From Paenibacillus luteus (GTDB lineage: Bacteria; Bacillota; Bacilli; Paenibacillales; Paenibacillaceae), in contig NZ_SKCD01000055.1 of assembly GCF_006542765.1 (NCBI RefSeq), positions 1 through 64,000 of the forward strand: DNA of 64,000 nt, written 5' to 3'. The notes beneath the pieces were generated by a model that was not told the DNA's origin, did not search any database, and was given only the letters and a program-made list of their open reading frames with translations. Shown here piece after piece: positions 43,607-51,888 of the stretch. Both the position numbers and the translations under genes were made by a program. Position 1 is the first letter of the stretch; every line of letters starts with the position of its first letter.

Positions 43607-43697
43607 CCAGAAGATAAATCGTAACCCGGTTTGAATGGGATGAGAGCCGTCAAAATGGGCGAGTTTTCGCTCCTTTTTTTTGCTCTGCTGCACGCTG

Positions 43698-43850
43698 CTC
43701 CACGTAACCCCCGGAGGCTTTCACTCCCATTTCTCGACGGGTCAATGCCCTTTCATTCCTTCGTTACGCCTATCCAGAGGGTGGAGGCCGGTAATCCTAA
43801 CTGTACGGGTCTATGCCCTTTTGCTTAATGCAATCCGGTACTCCGTGCAA
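43698..43850 (-). ncRNA. putative bridge RNA of IS copy 1
   Basis: Coordinates are on the plus strand; the RNA would read on the minus strand, 3' of the transposase. Loop 1 (43783-43844): stem GGAG..CCGG / CCGG..CTCC, with one internal-loop strand at 43823-43831, read on the minus strand as GCATTAAGC, equal to the left flank of the insertion. The other strand at 43797-43803 is CTAACTG, whose complement CAGTTAG can pair with the right flank. Loop 2 (43698-43786): stem CTCCAC-GTAAC / GTTAC..GTGGAG, with strands AGGAAT and GGGAG that fit the element's own ends. Order and strand assignment follow the IS621 bridge-RNA model. Inference; no covariance search was possible. Confidence 0.65.
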
Positions 43851-43898
43851 TCTTGAAATCCTGCGAATAAGCCAGTTTTTGTGCGGAGCGTGAAGCGA

Positions 43899-45170
43899 TT
43901 AAGCAATCTGTTTCATAGGAAGAACTCGATTCGGTTCGTAAGCTTCACCGCTTCGGGCTATGGAAACTAGAATGCGAGCCAGCTTGCCACAAAGCTTCAT
44001 CACGGAGCGCATGGGCTTCATGCTTTTCGTCTTTACATTCACTTCGTGCTGTCGTTTAAACGTTTCATCGTTCATAATGAGGGCCATGGTTGCCATGAAC
44101 AGGGCATGCCGAAGTCTAGGTCGGCCACGTTTGCTGATGGACATTTGGCCCTTCCACTTCCCTGAACTTGCTTCAGCTAGGTTGAGACCGGCATGCCGTA
44201 ACAACGCGTTGCCATGTGCATATCCGCTGAGATCGCCAGCTTCACCCAGAATGCCGGCAACAGACAAGATGTTCATCCCTTTTATTGCGAGCAGCGGTTT
44301 GGCGAGCGGAATACGGGTCAGGGCAGTCGCCACCTCATCCTCGATTACCTGTAGCTGATTCATGGACAGATCATATTCGGCCAGCAGCTGTTGTATATGA
44401 AGTTTGAAGGCTTTCTCAGCATGCTTTGCGCCGACCGACTGAGCTGCCAGTGCCAGTAGTTCACCAGCCCTTCGTTCACCGCTATGCCGTTTCATGACTG
44501 TTTTCCAGCCGTCGATTACCTGGCGTACAGTTAACTTTCGAAGATCGGCAGGTGTTGGAAAGAGACGCAGTGTAGCGAGCGAGCCGGAGCCAATGAGGTG
44601 CTTATATACCTGCGGCAGCTCGGGGAACACCATGTCGACCCAACGGTGGATCTGGTTTTTGACGCTGACGAGACGATGGACGATGGTCTCTCGATTCGCC
44701 ATGAGCACTCGCAGTTCTATGAACACTTCACTGGTATCTTTAATGACAGTGTAGTAGCCGTTTTTCACCATGTCTGCGATAACCAAGGCATCCTTGATGT
44801 CGCTTTTGGACGGAGTATTATCTCGGTTTTCCTTGTTCTTTTTGACGAGATGAGGGTTTACCAACACGACTTCGAGGCTTCGGTCTTTGAGCCAGGCGGC
44901 GAGGCTGAGCCAATAGTGACCAGTTGGTTCCATACCGATGATGGTGTCGTTTAGTTGGTGTGTTTCCTGCAAATCCTTCATCCACTGCAGCAGTTGGCTA
45001 AAGCCGACATCGTTGTTGGAGAAGTGAAGCGGAGTGCCAAGCGTGATTCCACGAAAGTTGACAGCGCGAGCAACATGGGACTGCTGGGCGATGTCGATGC
45101 CGACGACAAGGTGCTGGGTTGAAATGCGTTCGAGCAGTTGATTTTGTTTGGCTTGAGCTTTAAAATTCAA
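43899..45170 (-). CDS. IS110-family transposase, copy 1
   Basis: 423-residue DEDD recombinase. The N-terminal RuvC-like domain has Asp in VVGIDIAQQSH, Glu in IIGMEPTGHYW and the Asp pair in SKSDIKDALVIADM. The C-terminal Transposase_20 domain has AIKGMNILSVAGILGEAGD, GNALLRHAGLNLAE and a Ser-containing ISKRGRPRLRHALF. These enzymes use a bridge RNA from the element's non-coding end to choose target and donor. The gene is intact. The other copy (54889) is about 95% identical and lacks one residue in the AEASSGK segment. Confidence 0.95.
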   Translation of the reverse strand: MNFKAQAKQNQLLERISTQHLVVGIDIAQQSHVARAVNFRGITLGTPLHFSNNDVGFSQLLQWMKDLQETHQLNDTIIGMEPTGHYWLSLAAWLKDRSLEVVLVNPHLVKKNKENRDNTPSKSDIKDALVIADMVKNGYYTVIKDTSEVFIELRVLMANRETIVHRLVSVKNQIHRWVDMVFPELPQVYKHLIGSGSLATLRLFPTPADLRKLTVRQVIDGWKTVMKRHSGERRAGELLALAAQSVGAKHAEKAFKLHIQQLLAEYDLSMNQLQVIEDEVATALTRIPLAKPLLAIKGMNILSVAGILGEAGDLSGYAHGNALLRHAGLNLAEASSGKWKGQMSISKRGRPRLRHALFMATMALIMNDETFKRQHEVNVKTKSMKPMRSVMKLCGKLARILVSIARSGEAYEPNRVLPMKQIA

Positions 45171-45280
45171 GATAGAGCGACCTCCTTAAGATGGCTAAAG
45201 GGCTATGACCCGTGACTACTCCATCGTACCGGAGTCGCTCGTTTTAATGCAAAGGGCAAAATTAACGCTCTACAGGAATC

Positions 45281-45304
45281 CTAACTGGGAACGTTAGCTC
45301 AATA
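45281..45304 (+). repeat. cassette core M, right half after IS copy 1
   Basis: CTAACTGGGAACGTTAGCTC then AATA. Joined to CATTAAG left of the IS (43545-43551), it rebuilds a normal core. Confidence 0.75.
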
Positions 45305-45417
45305 AAACAGCGGCAGTATAGGAATTAGAAACGGAAATATTGAAAAAAGTATATAATACACCTCAACTTTTGCCGATACAAAATATATGTGAATTAAATG
45401 ATTCAAAGGAGTACTTA

Positions 45418-46062
45418 ATGTCTGACCTATTAATAAGGGTGCTTCGATTCCCTTCAAAAATCGAGTATTTAATCTTTAACAAACACTTATTACTTTCATT
45501 TAACCTTATTCTTTTAACAGTGTTTGCCTACTCTATTATTAAAGATAAACAACCTATGTATTTCTTTCTCTACCTGATAATTTTACCTTTCACACTTATT
45601 GTGAAGCCAAAATTACTTCTTAAAAGTAATCAAATTTTGTTTATGGCTTTTTTCACTTATTTCACAGTACCCTTTAGCTTAAACTTCTTAATCGGATTAC
45701 AACTACGTATTTCAATACCCCTATTTTTAATTTTCACTTTTTTGACTACGATTATATTCTTCTTCATGTTGTATTTTATTAACAGGAAGCATTCTCGTAA
45801 AGAATTCCTTGATCACTCTAAGATCGCATTGGATATAATCAGATTCATTTTTGTGGTCATTGTAACAATAAGCGCTGTAACTGGAAAACTTATTAATGAC
45901 TTTAGCTTATTTACTCAAATGATTCCTAATTTCAAAATTGGTACTGATTTAGAGGAAGTAAGAAGTTATTTCCAACTCACTTTCCAGATCCTAGCTATTC
46001 CCTTTGTATTCTCTAGTACTTTACTTAGAATTGCAGTCGACTGGCTGTTGTTAAAAAAATAA
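45418..46062 (+). CDS. unknown membrane protein
   Basis: 214 residues from ATG 45418, with AAAGGAG seven bases upstream; an in-frame TTG at 45340 would add 26 residues but lacks a site. About five hydrophobic segments (for example LLLSFNLILLTVFAYSII and ILFMAFFTYFTVPFSLNFLI) and few charged residues. No family recognised. Strongly A+T-rich. Confidence 0.6.
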   Translation: MSDLLIRVLRFPSKIEYLIFNKHLLLSFNLILLTVFAYSIIKDKQPMYFFLYLIILPFTLIVKPKLLLKSNQILFMAFFTYFTVPFSLNFLIGLQLRISIPLFLIFTFLTTIIFFFMLYFINRKHSRKEFLDHSKIALDIIRFIFVVIVTISAVTGKLINDFSLFTQMIPNFKIGTDLEEVRSYFQLTFQILAIPFVFSSTLLRIAVDWLLLKK

Positions 46063-46300
46063 CAGTCTGTAGAGTATGCGCATTTGGTCCTTCAATTTCG
46101 GTTGGAGTTCGATACACGAAGGGCCGACGTGAACAATTAGAGGCGGTGACGAGTTTGTTCTTTTCTAGACTTGGATTAAATTTTTCAGATTGAAACACAC
46201 TGCGCTACCAAAGGAAATAGAAGGAAATGAATCCTCGTATCTAGAAGACATACAGATTGTGCGCATGACGCGGCAGACTGTATGGAGGGGGAAAAGCTTG

Positions 46301-46561
46301 ATGCAAAAGCAAGGCAGAATTGCGTTTCTGTGGATGAATTACTTTTTGTTAGGGATAAGTGTTTTGTTTTATATTGTTCTCCTGCGGGCACCGAGCGTCT
46401 TTTTGGAGGGAGCTGCTGCCGGAATGATTGTGTATGGTGGATGTTACGGGTTGTTCCGTATCAGATGGCAGAGGGTTGTCAGAGGGGCGCTGCTTGCAGT
46501 ATTCTTTTCCATATTTGCTTTTGCATTGTACACAGTATGGTATGTTCTACAGAAGCTCTAG
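46301..46561 (+). CDS. small membrane protein, unknown
   Basis: 86 residues from ATG 46301, preceded by GGAGGGGG. Three hydrophobic segments: FLWMNYFLLGISVLFYIVLL, FLEGAAAGMIVYGGCYGLF and VVRGALLAVFFSIFAFALY. A longer in-frame version from TTG 46190 is possible. No family recognised. A hairpin without T run (AAAGCCCTCTT / AAGAGGGCTTT, 46598-46629) follows. Confidence 0.6.
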   Translation: MQKQGRIAFLWMNYFLLGISVLFYIVLLRAPSVFLEGAAAGMIVYGGCYGLFRIRWQRVVRGALLAVFFSIFAFALYTVWYVLQKL

Positions 46562-46677
46562 TATCTGCATAACGGTAAAGCTTCATCACTCCTTGTAAAA
46601 GCCCTCTTCAGTATACGTAAGAGGGCTTTGGTGGCTCTTTCTAATTTATAAAAATGAATTGATTAGCAGGTTCATTA

Positions 46678-46704
46678 CTTAACGGGGAACGTTAGTTCAG
46701 CGAA
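46678..46704 (+). repeat. cassette core N and island right-end module
   Basis: CTTAACGGGGAACGTTAG then TTCAGCGAA. From here to 46816 the sequence is related to 56268-56407, so this is the conserved right end of the island. Confidence 0.7.
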
Positions 46705-46816
46705 CTATGTAGCAATCCATTATTTCCAGCACGTAAGGGTATTTTAGTCTTTAAGAAAAAGGTTTTTGTATTGATAATGTACTGAGAAAAAATTCTGTAT
46801 ATAAAGGGGGGAGATC

Positions 46817-46832
46817 CCCCTCGCCTCCACCA
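46817..46832 (+). other. attachment-site copy 2 (island 1/island 2 junction)
   Basis: CCCCTCGCCTCCACCA, identical to the ssrA 3' end, followed by the same downstream sequence as at ssrA (AATACCATGAAAAACCCGAC), i.e. the island left end. Confidence 0.8.
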
Positions 46833-46943
46833 ATACCATGAAAAACCCGACCTCGTGAGGTGGTATTATCCCCTTTAAGTAGACACTCAAAAAAAACCTC
46901 ATGTTATCATGAAGGAAAGAGTGAACTTGGAGGGGATTTTTCT

Positions 46944-47288
46944 ATGGCTAAAAAGGGACAAACATTTAAGCAATATACAGAAGAATTTAAGCTGGCTGCG
47001 GTACAAGAGTACATGAAGGGATCATCCAGCTATAAGAAAGTGGCTGAAAAGTTTGAAATTAGAAACTGTAGCCAATTGAAGGTATGGGTGAAGAAATGGC
47101 AAAACGGAGAGGCCTTTGACGTGCGCGCAGATAAGATACCTCACCCTCTTACAGGACGTCCTCGCACGATCTTCAGTACCGTTGAGGAAGAACGAGATTA
47201 TCTGAAAGCGCAGGTAGATTACTTAAAAAAGCGTTATCCAAATCTAGTAAAGGAGAAGCACCAGGTCAGCGAGACAACTATAATATAG
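46944..47288 (+). CDS. IS3-family transposase OrfA
   Basis: 114-residue helix-turn-helix protein (FKQYTEEFKLAAVQEYMKG, YKKVAEKFEIRNCSQLKVWV). ATG 46944 follows GGAGGGGA. A slippery A-AAA-AAG at 47225-47231 allows -1 frameshifting into orfB. Confidence 0.9.
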   Translation: MAKKGQTFKQYTEEFKLAAVQEYMKGSSSYKKVAEKFEIRNCSQLKVWVKKWQNGEAFDVRADKIPHPLTGRPRTIFSTVEEERDYLKAQVDYLKKRYPNLVKEKHQVSETTII

Positions 47289-48124
47289 TCGAAGAACTAC
47301 GCTGTCTGCATGGCATTACACGCCTGTTAGCCCTTGCAGGAATACCAAGAGCCAGCTATTACAAATGGCGATCCACGCAGCCTCAGCGTGATGACAGACA
47401 AGACCGGGATCATGAGATTAAAGAGCACATGATGGCCATCCATTTCACACACCCTTACTTCGGGTACCCACGTATGAAGATAGCCTTACGTGAGGCAGGA
47501 TACATCGTTAATCACAAGAAGGTATGGCGACTCATGAAGGCACTGTCCATTCAATCTGTTATTCGAAGGAAGCGAAGACAGTCTAATTACACGCCCTCGG
47601 TCGTGTACCCAAACCGTCTTAAACGCGAATTCCATGCCACAGCACCTTCACAAAAAATGGTCACGGATATTACCTACATATCCGACGGCACGAACTTCCA
47701 CTACCTCTCTGTCATTCAAGATTTATTCAAAAATGAGGTTGTCGCTTGGCAGTTGTCTTCGCGCAACGATGTGCAACTCGTGCTCGATACAGTCGAAGAG
47801 TGGACAAGAAAAAGAGACGTTTCAGAAGCCGTTCTCCATTCGGATCAAGGCTTCCAATATACGTCTCAGGCATACAACACGCGCTTAGAAGCATTCGGCG
47901 TTAAAGGCAGCCACTCTCGCAAAGCAACCTGCCTAGATAACGCATGCATCGAATCCTTTTTTTCGCATCTCAAGACAGAGAAGTTGTATCTCCAACAGTG
48001 TAAATCAGGAACAGAAATTCGGCAAGCTGTGGAAGAGTACATTTACTTTTATAACTACCAGCGGTATCAATCTAAACTGAAGCAGCGCGCACCAATTGAA
48101 TATCGGTGCGCGCTGACAGCATAG
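47231..48124 (+). CDS. IS3-family transposase OrfB, made by -1 frameshift
   Basis: Reading continues in the -1 frame from the A-AAA-AAG heptamer without stop until 48124. The DDE integrase core is complete: Asp in MVTDITYISDG, Asp in LHSDQGFQYTS and Glu in CIESFFSHLKTE. An internal ATG at 47429 is unlikely to be the true start. The product is the OrfAB transposase. Confidence 0.88.
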   Translation, partial: ALSKSSKGEAPGQRDNYNIVEELRCLHGITRLLALAGIPRASYYKWRSTQPQRDDRQDRDHEIKEHMMAIHFTHPYFGYPRMKIALREAGYIVNHKKVWRLMKALSIQSVIRRKRRQSNYTPSVVYPNRLKREFHATAPSQKMVTDITYISDGTNFHYLSVIQDLFKNEVVAWQLSSRNDVQLVLDTVEEWTRKRDVSEAVLHSDQGFQYTSQAYNTRLEAFGVKGSHSRKATCLDNACIESFFSHLKTEKLYLQQCKSGTEIRQAVEEYIYFYNYQRYQSKLKQRAPIEYRCALTA

Positions 48125-48204
48125 CTTTTTTTAACTGTCTACTTGACAGGGGTATGACCAGAGGTCGGGTTTTTGTATTTGTTATTTTCGTTAAGACAAA
48201 TTTT

Positions 48205-48230
48205 GTTGAGCTAACTGGCAGTTTAGCGCA
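48205..48230 (+). repeat. cassette core E
   Basis: GTTGAGCTAACTGGCAG, first core of island 2; equivalent in position to core A of island 1. Confidence 0.7.
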
Positions 48231-48300
48231 ACTTAAGGCTATATTAATCGTATGAATTAGGTAGGAAAGTAAATTAGTTCCATATAAGGGATGAAGCTAG

Positions 48301-48894
48301 TTGCAGACGAAAAGATGGATTGTATCAATCAGCTTGATTATTATCGTCATTGGCGCAATCTGGGTCATGTATGTGAAGCACCCCAGCACAATTGATGTAA
48401 AGCTGATTGGCGTTAAGTATCAGTTAGGTTACGAAGATGTAAAATCGGGGATAGAGCCTGCAACTGTTATAATTCAGGGCAAGGTGCATACGAGCTTGAA
48501 AAGAGAGCGAATATTTAAGGGTGTAGTACGAATTGTGGGTGAACAAATTCCAGTGCCTCAGGATCAGCGCAATATAGAAATTCATTTTTCTAGAGACGGC
48601 TGGGGCTCAACAGCCTATCCTTATTTTCTTTATGACGAACGGGGAACAACTGTAGGAGCTGAAATTTACCAGTCACATTCTATATTCGCGAACAAAGACT
48701 TTAGTCAAGTAACATTCCTTATAACAACGCCCAATCAACAGTCAGAATCCGAAGATGGAAATCTTCAGACCGTTTGGAACACTGAGAATGGAAAGATGCT
48801 ATCTGCCCCCGCAACAACACGAGAAGAGGCCCTAGCCTTATCCAATAAGCTGATGCGTGAATATTTGAAACCTTATGGGAAGTCTTTACGATAA
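48301..48894 (+). CDS. unknown protein with N-terminal membrane segment
   Basis: 197 residues from TTG 48301, with AAGGGATGAAG upstream. RWIVSISLIIIVIGAIWVMY is a signal anchor; the rest is hydrophilic with a beta-rich central part. No family recognised. Single gene between repeats E and F. Confidence 0.6.
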   Translation: MQTKRWIVSISLIIIVIGAIWVMYVKHPSTIDVKLIGVKYQLGYEDVKSGIEPATVIIQGKVHTSLKRERIFKGVVRIVGEQIPVPQDQRNIEIHFSRDGWGSTAYPYFLYDERGTTVGAEIYQSHSIFANKDFSQVTFLITTPNQQSESEDGNLQTVWNTENGKMLSAPATTREEALALSNKLMREYLKPYGKSLR

Positions 48895-48910
48895 CCTGTA
48901 CATCACATGT

Positions 48911-49002
48911 TTAAGCTAACGGGACACTATAGCTTAACAATCACCAGAACGAGGCTGCCAACATAAATCGGCAGCCTCGTTGAGCTAAGGGGCAGGTTAG
49001 TT
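48911..49002 (+). repeat. cassette repeat F (core-hairpin-core)
   Basis: TTAAGCTAACGGGACACTATAG, hairpin CGAGGCTGCC / GGCAGCCTCG, right core GTTGAGCTAAGGGGCAGG. Confidence 0.85.
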
Positions 49003-49256
49003 TTAATATCTTCACGAATACCTTAATACGAGGCTACTAAAAAAGTGGTTATATGATAGGATTTAAGACAGACTTAATGACAGGGGATAATCGAGTGGAA
49101 AAGCATTACTAGACGCTTCAAACTAATAAAGACTGGGATCTATTTAGGAAACAGGGCTTCTGTATACGGATGATTACCACCTGATATTATCCTGCACGGA
49201 AAGTCAGGCGACATAAACTACCGGATGATATGCTTCTTACGAAAGGAGGGATTGCC
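49003..49256. other. gene-free spacer
   Basis: 254 bases between repeat F and the AraC-type gene with no convincing gene; it may hold a decayed cassette. Confidence 0.4.
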
Positions 49257-50162
49257 GTGGAGTGGCTAGAGCGAATGAATCGAGCTGTCAGCTATATTGA
49301 AGACAACTTAGAACAAGATATTGATTATGACCAAATTGCTAAAATCGCCTTATGTTCGGTTAACCAATTTCAACGCATGTTTTCATTTGTACTTGATGTC
49401 CCATTGTCCGAATATATCAGGCGCAGAAGGCTGACGCTTGCTGCATTTGATTTAAAGAACAGAAAGAACACTGTGACGGATATTGCCTTGAAGTACAGAT
49501 ATGAAACACCTGAATCGTTCTCACGAGCATTTCAAAATCTGCATGGAATGACACCTACATTAGCGCGAAATGCCGGAAGTGAGTTAAGAGCCTTTCCTCG
49601 CATCTCCTTTCAAATCATATTAAAGGGAGTTGTCGGAATGAATTATCGGATTGAAAAACGGGATGCTTTTCAAGTTTATGGGCTGGAGGATATCTACCAT
49701 TACGAAACTATTGCCAACGAGGAGGGTATATCGATCCCCGAGGTTTGGCAGATCATCAGCAAAAATGGTGAGTTGGACCGTTTATCCCAGTCGGTGAGCG
49801 GGGATTGGAGAGACGAAGGCAGTTTCAGCAAGGAACTTGGAGCTGTCTTTTCATTTGATTCCTATAAATTCACAAACAATACGACGTTCCCTTATCTGAT
49901 CGGGTGTTACAAAGCGGTCGATAGCAAGGTGAATGGATATACAGTTGTTGATGTTCCAGCATCTACGTGGGCAGTATTTTCAACATTACATGATGGGAAT
50001 GGCAGCGGCAAGTATGATTTGCGGTCTTTGAAGAATCGGATATTTTCGGAATGGCTGCAAACATCAACATTTACGATTTTAGATGGCGGCAACTTCGAGA
50101 TGTATGGTACAAGCGTAGATGGCTATGAATATTGTGAACTATGGTATCGAGTCGAGGGATAG
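49257..50162 (+). CDS. AraC-family regulator with GyrI-like effector domain
   Basis: About 301 residues. N-terminal double helix-turn-helix: IAKIALCSVNQFQRMFSFVL and DIALKYRYETPESFSRAF. From residue ~130 there is a GyrI-like/Rob-type ligand-binding domain (YRIEKRDAFQVYGLEDIYHY). Such proteins respond to drugs or other small molecules. GTG 49257 follows AAAGGAGGG. The gene is followed by an IS110 remnant in place of a normal cassette end. Confidence 0.85.
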   Translation: MEWLERMNRAVSYIEDNLEQDIDYDQIAKIALCSVNQFQRMFSFVLDVPLSEYIRRRRLTLAAFDLKNRKNTVTDIALKYRYETPESFSRAFQNLHGMTPTLARNAGSELRAFPRISFQIILKGVVGMNYRIEKRDAFQVYGLEDIYHYETIANEEGISIPEVWQIISKNGELDRLSQSVSGDWRDEGSFSKELGAVFSFDSYKFTNNTTFPYLIGCYKAVDSKVNGYTVVDVPASTWAVFSTLHDGNGSGKYDLRSLKNRIFSEWLQTSTFTILDGGNFEMYGTSVDGYEYCELWYRVEG

Positions 50163-50251
50163 AATGGAAAAATGCGGCTACCAACTAACCGGTCACCGCG
50201 TTTTCTTAACTCGAAGATGTCACAAGGACCATTTCATCATGGTTCATTAAA

Positions 50252-50581
50252 CTCCCTCGGTACGATGCAGTTTCCTCACGAATGCTCGCTTATTCGCAGG
50301 ATTTCACCAGAAGATAAATCGTAAGCCGGATAGAATGGGGCGAGCGCCGTCTAAATGGGCTTCCGGCGAGCATACGGGAACAGAAGGGGCGAGTTTTCGC
50401 TCCTTTTTTATTGATCTGCTGCACGCTGCTCCACGCACCTTGGAGGCTTTCACTCCCATTTCTCGACGGGTCTATGCCCTTTTATTCCTTCGTTACGCCT
50501 ATCCAGAGAGTGGAGGCCGGTAATCCTAACGGTACGGGTCTATGCCTTTTTGTTTAATGCAATCCGGTACTCCGTGCAATC
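50252..50581 (-). mobile_element. IS110 remnant: left end plus bridge-RNA module, no transposase
   Basis: 330 bases about 93% identical to the 3' non-coding end of IS copy 2, starting at the same CT after CATTAAA. It stops just before the inner arm of the 18-bp inverted repeat, and no transposase sequence remains. The same end occurs in copies 1 and 2. Confidence 0.85.
50429..50580 (-). ncRNA. putative orphan bridge RNA
   Basis: Both loops are preserved: CTAACGG (50526-50532) and GTTTAATGC (50552-50560) in the target loop, CTCCC (50453-50457) and ATTCCT (50484-50489) in the donor loop. The guide GCATTAAAC (minus strand) agrees with its own left flank TCATTAAAC at eight of nine positions. Confidence 0.5.
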
Positions 50582-50719
50582 CCCACATCAGCCCCTGATA
50601 ACCAACCGGCTAATTTCATTCCCATATATATTGATTCTAATCCAATATCTACCGATATAATAGAGAGATGAAATTTTGAAAAATATATTTGTCTACTAAA
50701 ACAGTAGGGTGGAATCGAA

Positions 50720-51067
50720 ATGCAGTGGTACATGAAAGCAATGAAAAATTATGTGAATTTGGATGGCAGAGCGAGGCGCATGGAATTTTGGATGTTTTTT
50801 CTTATGAATGCACTTATAACGGCGGCGCTTCTCATCATTGAATCGCTAGCAGGCATACCTGGCATTTTATCGGGTATTTACTACATTGCCGTATTTCTAC
50901 CGTCCATAGCGGTCAGTGTCCGCAGGCTGCATGACATCGGAAAAAGCGGCTTATGGATTTTTATTGGGTTGGTTCCGTTTATTGGCACAATCGTTCTGCT
51001 GGTCTTTTCATTCTTGGAAGGCGAGAATATTAATAAATATGGGGCAAACCCCAAACTGCATGGCTAA
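50720..51067 (+). CDS. DUF805 membrane protein
   Basis: 115 residues with the DUF805 pattern: YVNLDGRARRMEFWMFFLMN, then VSVRRLHDIGKSGLWIFIGL and a final charged GENINKYGANP. Three to four membrane segments. Role unknown. ATG 50720 follows AGGGTGG. Confidence 0.85.
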   Translation: MQWYMKAMKNYVNLDGRARRMEFWMFFLMNALITAALLIIESLAGIPGILSGIYYIAVFLPSIAVSVRRLHDIGKSGLWIFIGLVPFIGTIVLLVFSFLEGENINKYGANPKLHG

Positions 51068-51132
51068 TATAGGCCGTAAAACAAGAAGGGATTCACTCCC
51101 CGATACAAAAGAAGAATGCTGCGGGGACTAGC

Positions 51133-51297
51133 ACCAGTAATCTGCTGGTAGATGCTCACCGTGCACTAGTTAAAATAATCGAGGGATCTGAACTGGCGGA
51201 AATATGGAAAGACTCAGATCAGCAAGAAATTTGGTTAAAAACAGTGAAGGATTTGGAGAACAGGTTGTCGCAAACTTCAAGAGAAATAATGGGATAG
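51133..51297 (+). pseudogene. C-terminal gene fragment, possibly DUF4259-like
   Basis: One frame ending at TAG 51295 reads LVDAHRALVKIIEGSELAEI and continues to RLSQTSREIMG. The helical pattern resembles the end of DUF4259-type proteins; no start or N-terminal part is present. Probably the remains of a cassette gene. Confidence 0.4.
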
Positions 51298-51345
51298 ATA
51301 TACGATCTAGGTAGACTGAACTAGCAATAGCAGACGACGAGAGCA

Positions 51346-51441
51346 TTAAGCTATCGGAGAACTATAGCTTAACAATCACCAGAACGAGGCTGCCAACATA
51401 AATCGGCAGCCTCGTTGAGCTAACGGGCAGGATACTCCCAA
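51346..51441 (+). repeat. cassette repeat G (core-hairpin-core)
   Basis: CATTAAGCTATCGGAGAAC, hairpin CGAGGCTGCC / GGCAGCCTCG, right core GTTGAGCTAACGGGCAGG. Confidence 0.88.
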
Positions 51442-51492
51442 TACATGCTAATATATAACTGCTTGTTTAGAAGGCCGAAATGGGGGAACGAA

Positions 51493-51888
51493 ATGAAAGT
51501 GTACATAGCGTCCAGTCTCAAAAACATAGAAAACGTTCGGCAAGTCGCTGAGAATTTAAAAGCGCGTGGTTTTCAACAAACGTACGACTGGACAACACAT
51601 TCGAACATAGACTCCATCACCAAACTCCGTAATATTGGCCATGAAGAAGTTTCAGGGGTCTTGGCTGCAGATATAGTAATTGTCATGATCCCAGCGGGGA
51701 AAGGGAGTCATGTTGAGTTAGGAATTGCTCTGGGAGCAGGAAAGAAAATTTATTTGTACTCCTCAACAAATGAACTAAATGACATCGGAAACACATGTAC
51801 GTTTTATCATGTAGATTCAGTTGAACAGAGGATAGGCTCCTTAGATGACTTGATAAATTCAGTCTGTCTTGAATACCCGCATCATTAA
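51493..51888 (+). CDS. nucleoside 2-deoxyribosyltransferase-like protein
   Basis: 131 residues. MKVYIASSLKNIENVRQVAE at the N-terminus, ADIVIVMIPAGKGSHVELGIALG and YLYSS are typical of the nucleoside deoxyribosyltransferase/DprA-like Rossmann fold. The Glu of SHVELG would be the nucleophile. GGGGGAA precedes ATG 51493. The stop codon TAA lies inside the core of repeat H, so gene and repeat are fused closely. Confidence 0.8.
   Translation: MKVYIASSLKNIENVRQVAENLKARGFQQTYDWTTHSNIDSITKLRNIGHEEVSGVLAADIVIVMIPAGKGSHVELGIALGAGKKIYLYSSTNELNDIGNTCTFYHVDSVEQRIGSLDDLINSVCLEYPHH

Larger units (their letters stand above)
43552..45282 (-). mobile_element. IS110-family element, copy 1 (IS1111-type layout)
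   Basis: Element between two CT dinucleotides (43552-43553 and 45281-45282). Removing it restores the cassette core CATTAAG-CT-AACTGGGAACG. There is one transposase gene, a ~118-base 5' non-coding end and a ~345-base 3' non-coding end that holds the putative bridge RNA. The boundaries are defined by comparison with copy 2 (54512-56269). Confidence 0.85.
40189..46832. mobile_element. genomic island 1 at ssrA (cassette array)
   Basis: About 6.6 kb between two copies of the ssrA 3' end. It carries genes at 40413-46561, cassette repeats and an IS110-family element. Its right end (about 46678-46816) is clearly related to the right end of island 2 (56268-56407), including GTACTGAGAAAAAATTCTGT in both. 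It has no intact integrase. Confidence 0.75.
46861..48160 (+). mobile_element. IS3-family element (IS150 group)
   Basis: Imperfect terminal inverted repeats (TGGTATTATCCCC...AAGTAGACA at left; its counterpart TGTCTACTTGACAGGGG...TGACCA at right) and a 4-bp target duplication GAGG (46857-46860 and 48161-48164). The target is the terminator hairpin of island 2's left end; removing the element rebuilds CCTCGTGAGGTCGGG. Confidence 0.9.

Noticed and set aside
43960..44954. Plus-strand frames opposite the IS110 transposase
   Set aside because: They mirror the transposase in both copies and have no independent signals.
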